From: Asanoa ishikariensis | GTDB taxonomy: Bacteria > Actinomycetota > Actinomycetes > Mycobacteriales > Micromonosporaceae | Assembly: GCF_900107455.1 (NCBI RefSeq) | Contig: NZ_FNQB01000003.1 | Location: forward strand, 1,054,001-1,118,000 | Reading direction: 5' to 3' | Length of the DNA: 64,000 bases | Shown here: in pieces, positions 7,106 through 15,380 of the stretch | How the letters are laid out: every line of letters begins with the position of its first letter | How positions within the stretch are numbered: position 1 is the first letter of the stretch | Position numbers and translations under genes: made by a program | Notes under the pieces: generated by a model | The model's input: the letters and a program-made list of their open reading frames with translations, nothing else | What the model was told of the DNA's origin: nothing | The model's database searches: none

Positions 7106-10051
7106 CTAGCGAGGTCTTTCGAGCTCGTCCGACAGCGGGCGTAGTCCTGCGCGCATGGCGTCTTCGTCGCGGCCGTGCTGGGAGTACGCCGCTTGGAGTT
7201 GCGCTACCGCGCGCCGGTACGAGCTCTCGTAGAGCTCCGTGTCCACGGCGGCCAGGCCCTGGTAGAGCGCGACTGCCTCGTGCCGCGCGGCGAACTCACC
7301 GGTGTGGTCACTCAACGCGCAGGACTGGATCGCCAGGTTGGTCAGGGCGCTGGCGAGAGTGGGTTGGTGCGCGCGGTTGTCGGCGGCGAGAACGCGGCAG
7401 AGGGTGACGGCCTCGGCGGTGGCGGCATGGGCCTGCCGGTGTTCGCCCAGGTTCCACAGGCGCACGCCGAAGTTGTCCAGTGCCATCGCGAGGTTGGGTT
7501 CGTGGGCCGGGTTGTCGGCGGCGAGGGCGCGATAGAGCGTGATGGCTTCGGCGGTGACGGTGTGAGCTTGCTCGTGTTCGCCCAACGCCGCGAGACGGAC
7601 GCCGAGGTTGGTCAACGCCATGGCGAGGTTGGGTTCATAGGCGGCGTTGTCCGCAGCGAGGAGACGCCGGAGCGCGACGGCCTCATCGGTAGCCAGGTGG
7701 GCCTGCCGGTGTTCGCCCAGCTCCCCCAGGCGGATGCCGAGGTTGTCCAGGGCCATGGCGAGGTCGCGTTGGTGGGCCGGGTTGTCGGCGGCGAGGGCGC
7801 GCCACAGGGTCACGGCCTCGTCGGTGGCGGCGTGGGCCTGCCGGTGTTCGCCCAGCTCCCACAGGCGAACGCCGAGGTTGTTCAGGCCGCCGGCGAGGTC
7901 GGCTTGCTTAGCGGGGTTGTCGGCGGCGAGGGCGCGCCACAGGGTCACGGCCTCGTCGGTGACGGCGTGGGCGTGCCGGTGCTCGCCCAACGCCCACAGG
8001 CGCACGCCAAGGCTGTTCAGGGCCGAAGCGAGACGGGGCTGGTGTTCGGGGTTGTCGGCGGCAAGGGCACGCCACATGGTCACGGCCTCGTCGGTGACCG
8101 CGTGGGCCTGCCGGTGCTCGCCCAGCTCCCACCGCCGGACGCCGGAGCTGGTCAGCGCCGTCGCGAGGCGGAACTGGTGCTCAGGTTCGTCAGCGGCGAG
8201 AGTGCGCCAGAGGGTCACGGCCTCGTCGGTGACGGCGAGGGCCCGCCGGTGTTCGCCCAACTCCCCCAGCCGGATGCCGAAGCTGGTCAGCACCGACGCG
8301 AGGCGAGCTTGGTGTGCGGGGTTGTCAGCGGCGAGAGTGCGCCAGAGGGTCACGGCCTCGTCGGTGACGGCGAGTGCCTGCCGGTGTTCGCCCAACTCCC
8401 CCAGCCGGATACCGAGGGCGTTCAGAGCCGCGGCGAGGGCGGGCCGGCCGGTGGGGTCGTCGGTGGGCCGGGCGCGCCGACAGCTCACGATGCGCCGCGC
8501 CGAAGCGACCGCGGTGCGGGGCAACTGGCAGTCGATGATCTGTTGGTCGAGCGCTTCGAGGGTTGCCTCGTCGGTGTCCACGTCGGTGATGAACGCGGCG
8601 AGATGATGGTCGAGCGCGGCGGTGTGCTGCACGGCCACGAGCCGGATCGCCAGGAAGACCACGTCGGCGCCGCCGTCTCGCCAGAGCTGCACGAGCGCCG
8701 GAAGCGCGGCCGGGAAGACGCTCGCCGCCCGCGTCAACACCGCGGCGGCCCACCGGCGCTCCCGCTGGTCCAGATCGGCGAGCAGTTTCGCGGCCAGGTC
8801 GGGCTGCCGGGCCAGTCGATCGACGATGAACCAGTCGCCGAACAGATCCGGCTTGATCCGTACGCGGGTGTCGTCCGGCTCTGAGTAGAGGTGCGCGACC
8901 CACCGGGCGACATTGCGCAGCTTCTCCTCGGCCGCGTCGGACAGATCGGGGACGCGACGCAGCGCGCGCACCGCGGAGTCTTCGTCGGCGGCGCCCCGCA
9001 GGGCCATCGCCAGAATGCAGCGCTGCCGGGTCAGCGAGCTGAGCGAGGACACCCCCCACGTCGAGGGCGTCGCGGCCGACTCCCACCACGCCTCCTCGTG
9101 GGTGAACAGCGCCCCGATCACGTCGTCGACCGGCAGCCGCCGCACCGAGCCGGCGCTGGTGGGGTGCCCGTCGACGGCCAGCGCGGTCAGGAGCGCCCTG
9201 GCGAGGATCATCAGCATCGTTTCGTGGTCGTCGCCGACCCGCCCGGCCAGCACGGTCGCGGGCGGCGCCAGGACCTGGAGGTCCCGGGCGAACCGGCCGA
9301 CGGCCTGGACGTACCAGCGCTCCCGGTCCCCGGGGCCGCCGTGTGCGCCGATCTCCAGGATCGGACCCCGGGTCAGCGAACGGGTCGTATCCGGCACCAG
9401 GGGCCGCAGCCCCGCCAGCAGCCCGGCGCCGTCGCGGGCGATCAGCAACACCCGCACCGGTGGGGCGCCGCGCTGCCCGGCCAGTGTCGAGAGGAATCCG
9501 GGCAGGTCGGTGCGGGTGTCGGCGTCGTCGACGAGGATCAGGACCGGATCGCCACACGCGACGATCGCCGGCAGCGCCTGCTCGGCCAGACCCGCGACCA
9601 GCGACCCCGCGAACCACGGCTCCGCCAACTCATCGGCGAGCTCGATGCCGAGTCTGGTCTTGCCGACCCCCGCCGGCCCACACACCACCAGCACCGAGAC
9701 CGCGGCGTCACCGCCACACCACGCGAGCAGCTCGTCGAGCTCCCCGCGCCGACCCTGAAACGGCAGCGCCCGCCGCGCCGCCACCAGCAGCCCGAAGACA
9801 TCACCGTCCGCGGCTTCGACCTGATCGATCGGAGCCAGCACCCGCGACCGTGCCTCGACGGCGGCCGTACGCTGGTCCCGCTGCCGCAGCCGTACCTCCC
9901 AGACCACCCAGCACCCGGCCGCCACCACGACGCTGAGGATCAACGCCCACGACAGTTTCGAGGTCGCGAGGTTCGTCAACGCGCCGACCACGACGGCCAG
10001 CAGCGTCGACACACCTGCTGGCATACCGTGCCGCGCCCATTTCGGATTCAT
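7106..10051 (-). CDS. Membrane-anchored STAND-type P-loop ATPase with TPR repeats
   Basis: Large predicted signalling ATPase of 981 residues. Two hydrophobic segments at about 11-30 and 36-52 anchor it in the membrane. An AAA/NACHT-like P-loop module follows, with Walker A GPAGVGKT (125-132) and Walker B VLILVDDAD (170-178). A long helical linker runs to about residue 540, followed by eight 44-residue TPR units sharing LGEHRQA..TDEAVTLWR.LAADNP and one degenerate ninth. The layout matches STAND proteins, in which TPRs sense a partner and ATP drives a switch. No effector domain is attached, so the output is unknown; roles from regulation to defence are possible. It converges on the UspA-like gene with 1 nt between stops. 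The 229-bp upstream gap shows no other gene. Confidence 0.82.
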   Translation of the reverse strand: MNPKWARHGMPAGVSTLLAVVVGALTNLATSKLSWALILSVVVAAGCWVVWEVRLRQRDQRTAAVEARSRVLAPIDQVEAADGDVFGLLVAARRALPFQGRRGELDELLAWCGGDAAVSVLVVCGPAGVGKTRLGIELADELAEPWFAGSLVAGLAEQALPAIVACGDPVLILVDDADTRTDLPGFLSTLAGQRGAPPVRVLLIARDGAGLLAGLRPLVPDTTRSLTRGPILEIGAHGGPGDRERWYVQAVGRFARDLQVLAPPATVLAGRVGDDHETMLMILARALLTALAVDGHPTSAGSVRRLPVDDVIGALFTHEEAWWESAATPSTWGVSSLSSLTRQRCILAMALRGAADEDSAVRALRRVPDLSDAAEEKLRNVARWVAHLYSEPDDTRVRIKPDLFGDWFIVDRLARQPDLAAKLLADLDQRERRWAAAVLTRAASVFPAALPALVQLWRDGGADVVFLAIRLVAVQHTAALDHHLAAFITDVDTDEATLEALDQQIIDCQLPRTAVASARRIVSCRRARPTDDPTGRPALAAALNALGIRLGELGEHRQALAVTDEAVTLWRTLAADNPAHQARLASVLTSFGIRLGELGEHRRALAVTDEAVTLWRTLAADEPEHQFRLATALTSSGVRRWELGEHRQAHAVTDEAVTMWRALAADNPEHQPRLASALNSLGVRLWALGEHRHAHAVTDEAVTLWRALAADNPAKQADLAGGLNNLGVRLWELGEHRQAHAATDEAVTLWRALAADNPAHQRDLAMALDNLGIRLGELGEHRQAHLATDEAVALRRLLAADNAAYEPNLAMALTNLGVRLAALGEHEQAHTVTAEAITLYRALAADNPAHEPNLAMALDNFGVRLWNLGEHRQAHAATAEAVTLCRVLAADNRAHQPTLASALTNLAIQSCALSDHTGEFAARHEAVALYQGLAAVDTELYESSYRRAVAQLQAAYSQHGRDEDAMRAGLRPLSDELERPR
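7374..8430 (-). repeat. Eight tandem 132-bp TPR-coding repeats
   Basis: The segment coding the TPR array repeats with a 132-bp period. Blocks such as cctcgtcggtgacggcg and ccggtgttcgcccag recur in most units with few changes. The high nucleotide identity points to recent expansion or gene conversion. Confidence 0.8.
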
Positions 10052-10280
10052 CCGCGACTCCTCGACCGACTCCCAGCCGCCTTCCAGACTTCACTCCCCG
10101 TTGCCGTGCCGGGATCACCCAGTAGGTCAGAAATCGGCCCGGAACCGACATCCCATTCGCGAGACAGCAGGTGAGGCAATGCGGAGCCGACGCGAAATTC
10201 GGTCTCGCGGAAACCGAACTTTCCGGCCGCGGGCCGCATCCCTAGTTCGGACCTGCCGTCGGAACGTGAGATAGGACGAC

Positions 10281-11144
10281 ATGAAGAACCTCAGCCCTGG
10301 TACGCACAGCTTCACCGTGGACGGGACCCGTCAGGTCTACCACGTGGCCGGACACGGGCCGGTGATGATCGCCCACCCCGGTGGACCCGGTGTCGAGTAC
10401 TCCTACCTGCGTTCAACGCGGCTCGAGGAGCACTTCACCATGGTGTACGTCGAGCCGGTGGGCACCGGGGAGTCAGGCCCGCTCCCGGCCGGAGCGACCT
10501 ATGTGGACACTTACGTTGACTTCCTGCACGCCCTGGTCGAAAACCTCGATGTGCCAAAGGTTTTCCTGCTGGGCCACTCCCACGGTGGCATCGTGGCCGT
10601 GCGCTTCGCGCTCCTGCACCCCGATCGGACCGCCGGTCTGGCCCTCTACAGCGCGACCCCGTGCACCACGGACGAGTTCTGGGCGGCCGAGGAGGCCAAT
10701 GCCGCCGTGTACGGGGAGCGCCACCCGGACGTTCCCGAGGCGGCCGCGATCGTGGCGGCCGCGACCCAATGGGACGAGGTGAAGACCGATGAGCAGCAGA
10801 CCGCCATCCTCCGGACCTTCCTGCCGGTCTACTTCGCCGACTTCTGGGGCCGCCGCGCCGAGTTCGACGTGCTGCGGGAGAACGTCCGGGCGTGGTACAC
10901 GACGTTCGAGTCGAAGAACGTCGACTACCGCCCGGATCTCTGGGCGATCACCGCTCCCACCGTGGTGCTGACCGGTCGGCACGACTTCATCTGCGGGCCG
11001 GTATGGGCGCGACTGTTGCACGAGGGCATTCCCGGCTCCGAGTTGGTGATCCTCGAGAACAGCGGCCACTTCGCGCAGGTCGAGGAGCCGGACGGTTTCC
11101 TCGATGCGATGAGCCGACTCCTGGGCCTCAACGCCCGGGCCTAG
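10281..11144 (+). CDS. Proline iminopeptidase-like alpha/beta hydrolase
   Basis: Soluble serine hydrolase of 287 residues. The oxyanion-hole motif appears as HPGGPG near residue 33. The nucleophile is S100 in LGHSHGG, the acid D235 in TGRHDFICG and the base H263 in NSGHFAQVEEP, so the triad is complete and correctly ordered. The HGGPG-type motif and length fit the S33 proline iminopeptidase/epoxide hydrolase-like group. The actual substrate is unknown. ATG 10281 follows a purine-rich GAGATAGGACG site. An oxidoreductase fragment lies 21 nt downstream. Confidence 0.85.
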   Translation: MKNLSPGTHSFTVDGTRQVYHVAGHGPVMIAHPGGPGVEYSYLRSTRLEEHFTMVYVEPVGTGESGPLPAGATYVDTYVDFLHALVENLDVPKVFLLGHSHGGIVAVRFALLHPDRTAGLALYSATPCTTDEFWAAEEANAAVYGERHPDVPEAAAIVAAATQWDEVKTDEQQTAILRTFLPVYFADFWGRRAEFDVLRENVRAWYTTFESKNVDYRPDLWAITAPTVVLTGRHDFICGPVWARLLHEGIPGSELVILENSGHFAQVEEPDGFLDAMSRLLGLNARA

Positions 11145-11165
11145 CGTCTGGATCGCAGTACTGCG

Positions 11166-11687
11166 ATGCGGGCGGCGTGGGGTCCGGACCCGGTCCGGCA
11201 CGAGGGCGAGTTCTACCGGATCACCCCGGTCGCAGGTGAACCCCAACCGGTCCAGGCCCACATCCCGATGCTGCTGGCCGCCACGTCACCGGCCGCCGTG
11301 AAACGCGCCGGCCGGATCGCGGACGGCCTGCTTCCCCTGACGTCCTCGGCGCAGGAACTGCGTGGCGTCGTGTCCGCGTTCCACGATGCCGCCCGGGAGG
11401 CGGGCCGCGACCCGCGCGACCTCACGGTGGTCAATCAGGCGCCCTGGCCGACCCCGGTCACCCGCGAGCCGATCGGGGACGGTCGCCCCTTCCTCGGCGG
11501 GTCGCCCCGGCAGATCGCCGAGGACCTCATGGCCGCCCGCGAGAGCGGCGCGACCCCGGTGTACCTCGCCGCCGGCCAGGGTCTGGGCCTCGACGTGGGC
11601 GTACAGGCCGCGGACGTGGACGAGTGGCTCGGACTGCTCGGCGAGGTGATGGAGGCAGCCGACCGCCTCGGCGTCCTCGCCCCGTGA
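11166..11687 (+). pseudogene. C-terminal half of an F420-dependent LLM-class oxidoreductase
   Basis: The 173 residues correspond to the C-terminal part of a luciferase-like monooxygenase or F420-dependent reductase. They contain the helix AAWGPDPVRHEGEFYRI, the strand IPMLLAATSPAAVKRAGRIADG and a final DEWLGLLGEVMEAAD helix. Family members are about 280-350 residues. The N-terminal half, with most of the flavin/F420 site, is missing, and the sequence begins only 21 nt after the hydrolase stop. An ATG and open frame remain, so a short protein could still be made, but activity is unlikely. Confidence 0.7.
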
Positions 11688-11728
11688 AAGTTGACCTCAA
11701 GGCGGGTTCAGGTGCTTCGCTGTCGGAC

Positions 11729-12409
11729 GTGAATCTTGAGGGACTGCGGGTCGCGATCACCGGTGGGGCACGGGACACGGGACGCCTGCTGGCCGAAGCG
11801 TTCGCCGAACGCGGCGCGTCGGTCTTCCTGTCGGCCCGGGATCGGGCGGCGGCCGATCGGGTCGCCGGCGCGATCGGCGGCGAGGGGTTTCACTGTGACC
11901 TCGCCCAGCCGGACTCGGTGCGCGCGTTCGCCGCTGCCCTGGCGGCCCGGACGGACCGGATCGACGTGCTGGTCCACAACGGTGCCGCCTACATCGAGGG
12001 TGCCGACCTGGGCGACGTCGCGGACGACCGGATCGAGGACGTGTTGGCCGGCAGCACGGGGACCGTGCTGCTCACCAAACATCTGTTACCGCTGCTGCGG
12101 GCCTCGCGTCGGCCCGACATCGTCAACATGATCTCGGCGTGCGGCGAGGTCGGGCACCACCGTTCCGGGGCGCATCCGGCGTTCTACGCGGCGAAGCACG
12201 CGCACGCCGGGCTCGCGGACATCTTGTCGCACCGGCTGCGGGCCGAAGGGATCCGGGTGATCTCGTTGTTCCCGCCGGACTTCGTGCAGGACGGACCGCG
12301 TCAGGCGGGCAGTGACCTCACCGCGTCGTCGGTCGTCGACTGCGTACTGTTCGCGGTCGGCCAACCGCGAGACTGCTTCATCCGGGAGTTCCACTTCGAG
12401 CAGGTCTAG
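11729..12409 (+). CDS. Short-chain dehydrogenase/reductase (SDR)
   Basis: Rossmann-fold NAD(P)-dependent oxidoreductase of 226 residues. It has the TGGARDTG cofactor loop near the start, VLVHNGAA in place of NNAG, and the MISA serine. The active-site region reads AFYAAKHAHAG. Counting back from the Lys, the position that normally holds the catalytic Tyr of YxxxK is Phe, with Tyr one residue later, so catalysis may be altered. GTG 11729 puts the TGG loop at the usual distance. GTG 11684, overlapping the previous stop as GTGA, is an alternative that would add 15 residues. The stop overlaps that of the converging gene. Confidence 0.75.
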   Translation: MNLEGLRVAITGGARDTGRLLAEAFAERGASVFLSARDRAAADRVAGAIGGEGFHCDLAQPDSVRAFAAALAARTDRIDVLVHNGAAYIEGADLGDVADDRIEDVLAGSTGTVLLTKHLLPLLRASRRPDIVNMISACGEVGHHRSGAHPAFYAAKHAHAGLADILSHRLRAEGIRVISLFPPDFVQDGPRQAGSDLTASSVVDCVLFAVGQPRDCFIREFHFEQV

Positions 12410-12972
12410 GAGTCGCAGGCGGCGGCGAAGTCGGCCTCGCCGGCCCGGTGGAGCTCGAAGCGTACGGTCGGGGTGTCGCCCGTCCCTGTGTCGCCCGCGA
12501 AGCCGGCGGCGCCGTCCTGGTCGATCTGGAGCAGCGAGGTGGAGATGGTGAGGCCGTCGTGGCCGTCCCAGGCACCTTCGAGCCGGCCCAGATAGAGGCC
12601 GGCCGCGTCACCGGCGAACTGGGCGTTCAGAAAGAAGCTGGTGCCCTGGTAGTCCCGCGCATCGCCGGAGATCTCATAGGTCTCTGTCTGCGCGGCGCCA
12701 CATACCTTGGCGCTCCCGCCGATCTCCGAGCCTTCGTCGCCGCCACCGACCCCGTCCCGCAGGCGCAGGACCATCGTGCGGCTGTCCCCCGAACCGAAGG
12801 CGACCTCACCCTGCCAGTAGCCGACCAGGCCGGGCTTCCACGGCGCGGCCCAGGGATGCATCAGCCACTTCGCCGGGTAGATGAGCGCGAGCCCGACCAC
12901 GAACACACTGCCCGCCAGAACGAGACGCGATCGCCCATTTCGCGATCCCCGCGAACGCTGCCCGATGCCCAT
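12406..12972 (-). CDS. Membrane-anchored hypothetical protein
   Basis: 188 residues with a short basic N-terminus, one transmembrane helix (about 17-38, LVLAGSVFVVGLALIYPAKW) and an extracytoplasmic beta-rich domain (YWQGEVAFGSGD, AQFAGDAAGLYLGRLEGAWDG) with two Cys that could form a disulfide. I recognise no family. The start at 12972 is chosen because GGAAGGGG lies 4 nt upstream. It converges on the SDR, sharing three stop-codon bases. Confidence 0.6.
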   Translation of the reverse strand: MGIGQRSRGSRNGRSRLVLAGSVFVVGLALIYPAKWLMHPWAAPWKPGLVGYWQGEVAFGSGDSRTMVLRLRDGVGGGDEGSEIGGSAKVCGAAQTETYEISGDARDYQGTSFFLNAQFAGDAAGLYLGRLEGAWDGHDGLTISTSLLQIDQDGAAGFAGDTGTGDTPTVRFELHRAGEADFAAACDS

Positions 12973-13232
12973 CGGCCCCCTTCCAGGTCGCCTCACGCTA
13001 CGTGCGCGCCGGAAACGAGAAGATGAACGCCTGGTCGGGATTGCCGAAAGAGCCGATGTCGATCTTGTACGCCGTCGGGCCCTACTCGCCCTCGCCGGGC
13101 GTCCAAGCAGCCCGGCACGCCGGGTCGGTGATCTGACATGGGCCGCGGTTCTCCAGCCGGGCCGTGTCAGGATGTGCCCGCCTGGTCCTCGTGATCATGA
13201 GGCCAGGCCTAGCCGTTATGAAGGGATGCCCA

Positions 13233-13619
13233 GTGGTCCGGACCAGAGTCCTCGCGCTTGTTTGTCTGTCCGCGTTGGCGCTGAGCGGTTGTTCGAGCAC
13301 GACGGATGACAGCCCGGCGTCTACCGGGACGTCGGCTCCGGCGAGTGCCGCGCCCGCGAGTGATGCGCCGGCCGATTCGGGGACGGTGTCCGCGGCGGCG
13401 CTCTGTGACTATCTGCGCGGCGAACTGCCGAAGGTGAAGGCGGTCGGGAGCGAGGTCGGCGCAATGGCTCAACTGACCGTCGGCTTGGCCAACTTCTTCT
13501 CCGAGAACGGCAAGGTGGCCAACGGGTCGGTGATGGACGAGTTGACCACGAAGGAATGCCCGGACGTCCGGACCGAGACGCTCAAGGCCATCGGCATGGC
13601 CAGCTTCGCCGAGCTGTAG
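13233..13619 (+). CDS. Small secreted lipoprotein
   Basis: 128 residues starting with a lipoprotein signal: basic n-region, hydrophobic core, and lipobox LSGC with the lipidated Cys at position 20. A Ser/Ala/Pro spacer and a mainly helical domain with two Cys follow. This resembles the small Ala/Ser-rich lipoproteins common in actinobacteria, of unknown role. GTG 13233 is preferred because AAGGGA sits 6 nt upstream; ATG 13218 is the alternative. The 260 bp upstream contain no convincing gene. Confidence 0.7.
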   Translation: MVRTRVLALVCLSALALSGCSSTTDDSPASTGTSAPASAAPASDAPADSGTVSAAALCDYLRGELPKVKAVGSEVGAMAQLTVGLANFFSENGKVANGSVMDELTTKECPDVRTETLKAIGMASFAEL

Positions 13620-13743
13620 ACCTCGGTCAGTTTCGGCCGCACCTGGATCACCCTCGACACAGAGGAGGACCGCTGACGGCCGCACCGACCAGCCGATATC
13701 TCGCCACGGCTGATCTGGTCGTCGTGACGGCGCCTCGGCACAG

Positions 13744-15372
13744 TCATCTGTCGTCCGCGGAAGAGCGGAGCTGAGGTCGCAGTGGCAGCTCGCGTCCTGG
13801 CCAGCGGGCACGGAGCCACCGGTCGTGACTGGCGACCACGATCGCGCCCGGTCCGGTGCCCAGCGCCTCCTCCAGCTCGTCGCAGAGTCGCGGTGAAAGG
13901 TGGTTGGTCGGCTCGTCCAGCAACAGCAACTCCGGCGGGTCGGCCACCAGCAGCGCCAGGGCGAGACGGCGGCGCTGGCCTACCGACAGCTCGCCGACCG
14001 GGCGGTTCAGGTCCGCCGAGCCGAGCAGCCCCAGCGAGCGCAGCGGTACGGACTGGGCGCGCTCGGCATCCAGCGCCGCCTCGTAAATCTCCCGCGCCGT
14101 GCGGTCCGGTCGGTTGAAGGTGGTGTCCTGGACGAGCAGGCCGACCCGCAGGTCACGCCGCCGGTGCAGCTCACCGGTGGCTTCGAGACGGCCGGCCAGC
14201 ACCGCGAGCAGGGTCGACTTTCCCGCCCCGTTCGGTCCGGTGATCAGCAGCCGGTCGGTGGCCGGGACGTCCAGTTCGTCGAGCGCGAGCCGCCCGGGCA
14301 CGCGGATGTTCCGCAGGGACACCAGGAGCCCGTCGGCGGCGGTGCCGGCCAACGCGCTGACCCGCAGCCGGAGCGGTTCCGGTGGCCGACCGACCTGCTC
14401 GCGTTCCAGCTCTGCGAGGCGGCGGGCCGCGTTGCGTACCCGGCGCGAGATCTGGTTCTGCACTCGCCCTGCGGTGTGTCCGTAGCCCATCTTCTCGTTG
14501 TCGCGTCGGGCGCGGCCCGGTGCCACGTCGTGCACCGTCACCGCGACCGAGCCGCGCAGTTCGGCGAGCTCCTCCTGCTCCTCGGCGAAGCGACGTTGCC
14601 ACCGTTCACGCTCCGCCCGCTTGGCGGCCTGGTAATCCGTGTAGTTGCCGCCGTAGCGGGTCGGGCCGTCCACGGCCGGGTCGAGGTCGATCAGGTCCGT
14701 GCAGACCGCGTCGAGGAACGCCCGGTCGTGGCTCGCCACCACCACGACACCGGGCAGTTCCCGCAACTGTCCCTCGAGGAAGGCCGCGGCATCGTCGTCC
14801 AGGTGGTTGGTGGGCTCGTCCAGCAGCAGCGCCGTTGGTCGCCGCACCAGGAGGGCGGCCAACGCCACCCGCCCGCGTTGCCCGCCGGACAGGGATGCGA
14901 GCGTGCGGTCGGGTGGCAGCGTCCCGAGGCCGAGGCCGGCGAGCATCAGCTTGGCGCGCCGGTCGGCGTCCCAGGCATCGGTCGCCTGCGCGTGGTCGAG
15001 CCGAGCCCCGTACGCGGCGAGCAGGTCCTTGTCCTCTGGGGTGTCGGCCAGCGCCTCGCTGAGCCGGTCCAGCTCGGCGAGCTCCGCCCGGGCCTCGCGC
15101 AGCGCGTCGTCGAGCACGGCGGCGATCGTCGCGGATGGGTCGAAGGGCATCTCCTGGTGCAGAAAACCCAGCTCTGGCGGGCGTACGACGGTGCCGGCGT
15201 CGGGCTCGTCCGCCCCGGCGAGCAGTCGGAGCAATGTGGACTTACCCGTGCCGTTCTCGCCGATCAGCCCGATCCGCTGGCCCGGCGCGGCGGTCAGGGA
15301 GACACCGTCGAGCACCCGGCGCGCGCCGAGCGTGCGCACCAGGTCGTGGGCGAGCAGGGCAGATGTGGACAT
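13744..15372 (-). CDS. ABC-F family ATPase (ribosome protection type)
   Basis: 542 residues with two ABC cassettes and no membrane segments, which defines ABC-F. Cassette 1 has Walker A GENGTGKST (38-46), LSGGQ and LLLDEPTNHLD. A charged linker follows (about 240-330), then cassette 2 with GPNGAGKST, the variant LSVGQ, and LLLLDEPTNHLS. ABC-F proteins bind the ribosomal E site and can displace antibiotics (macrolide, lincosamide, streptogramin or pleuromutilin types). Specificity depends on the linker and cannot be predicted here. It lies 8 nt downstream of a second ABC-F gene in the same operon. Confidence 0.87.
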   Translation of the reverse strand: MSTSALLAHDLVRTLGARRVLDGVSLTAAPGQRIGLIGENGTGKSTLLRLLAGADEPDAGTVVRPPELGFLHQEMPFDPSATIAAVLDDALREARAELAELDRLSEALADTPEDKDLLAAYGARLDHAQATDAWDADRRAKLMLAGLGLGTLPPDRTLASLSGGQRGRVALAALLVRRPTALLLDEPTNHLDDDAAAFLEGQLRELPGVVVVASHDRAFLDAVCTDLIDLDPAVDGPTRYGGNYTDYQAAKRAERERWQRRFAEEQEELAELRGSVAVTVHDVAPGRARRDNEKMGYGHTAGRVQNQISRRVRNAARRLAELEREQVGRPPEPLRLRVSALAGTAADGLLVSLRNIRVPGRLALDELDVPATDRLLITGPNGAGKSTLLAVLAGRLEATGELHRRRDLRVGLLVQDTTFNRPDRTAREIYEAALDAERAQSVPLRSLGLLGSADLNRPVGELSVGQRRRLALALLVADPPELLLLDEPTNHLSPRLCDELEEALGTGPGAIVVASHDRWLRARWPGRELPLRPQLRSSADDR

Positions 15373-15380
15373 GTGGGCGG

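Noticed and set aside
7374-8430. Regular repeats that could suggest a CRISPR array
   Set aside because: The period is 132 bp without unique spacers, and the repeats encode TPR units in frame.
13020-13160. Possible small gene in the gap before the lipoprotein
   Set aside because: Short fragments in two frames have plausible codons, but there is no start with ribosome site or recognisable protein.
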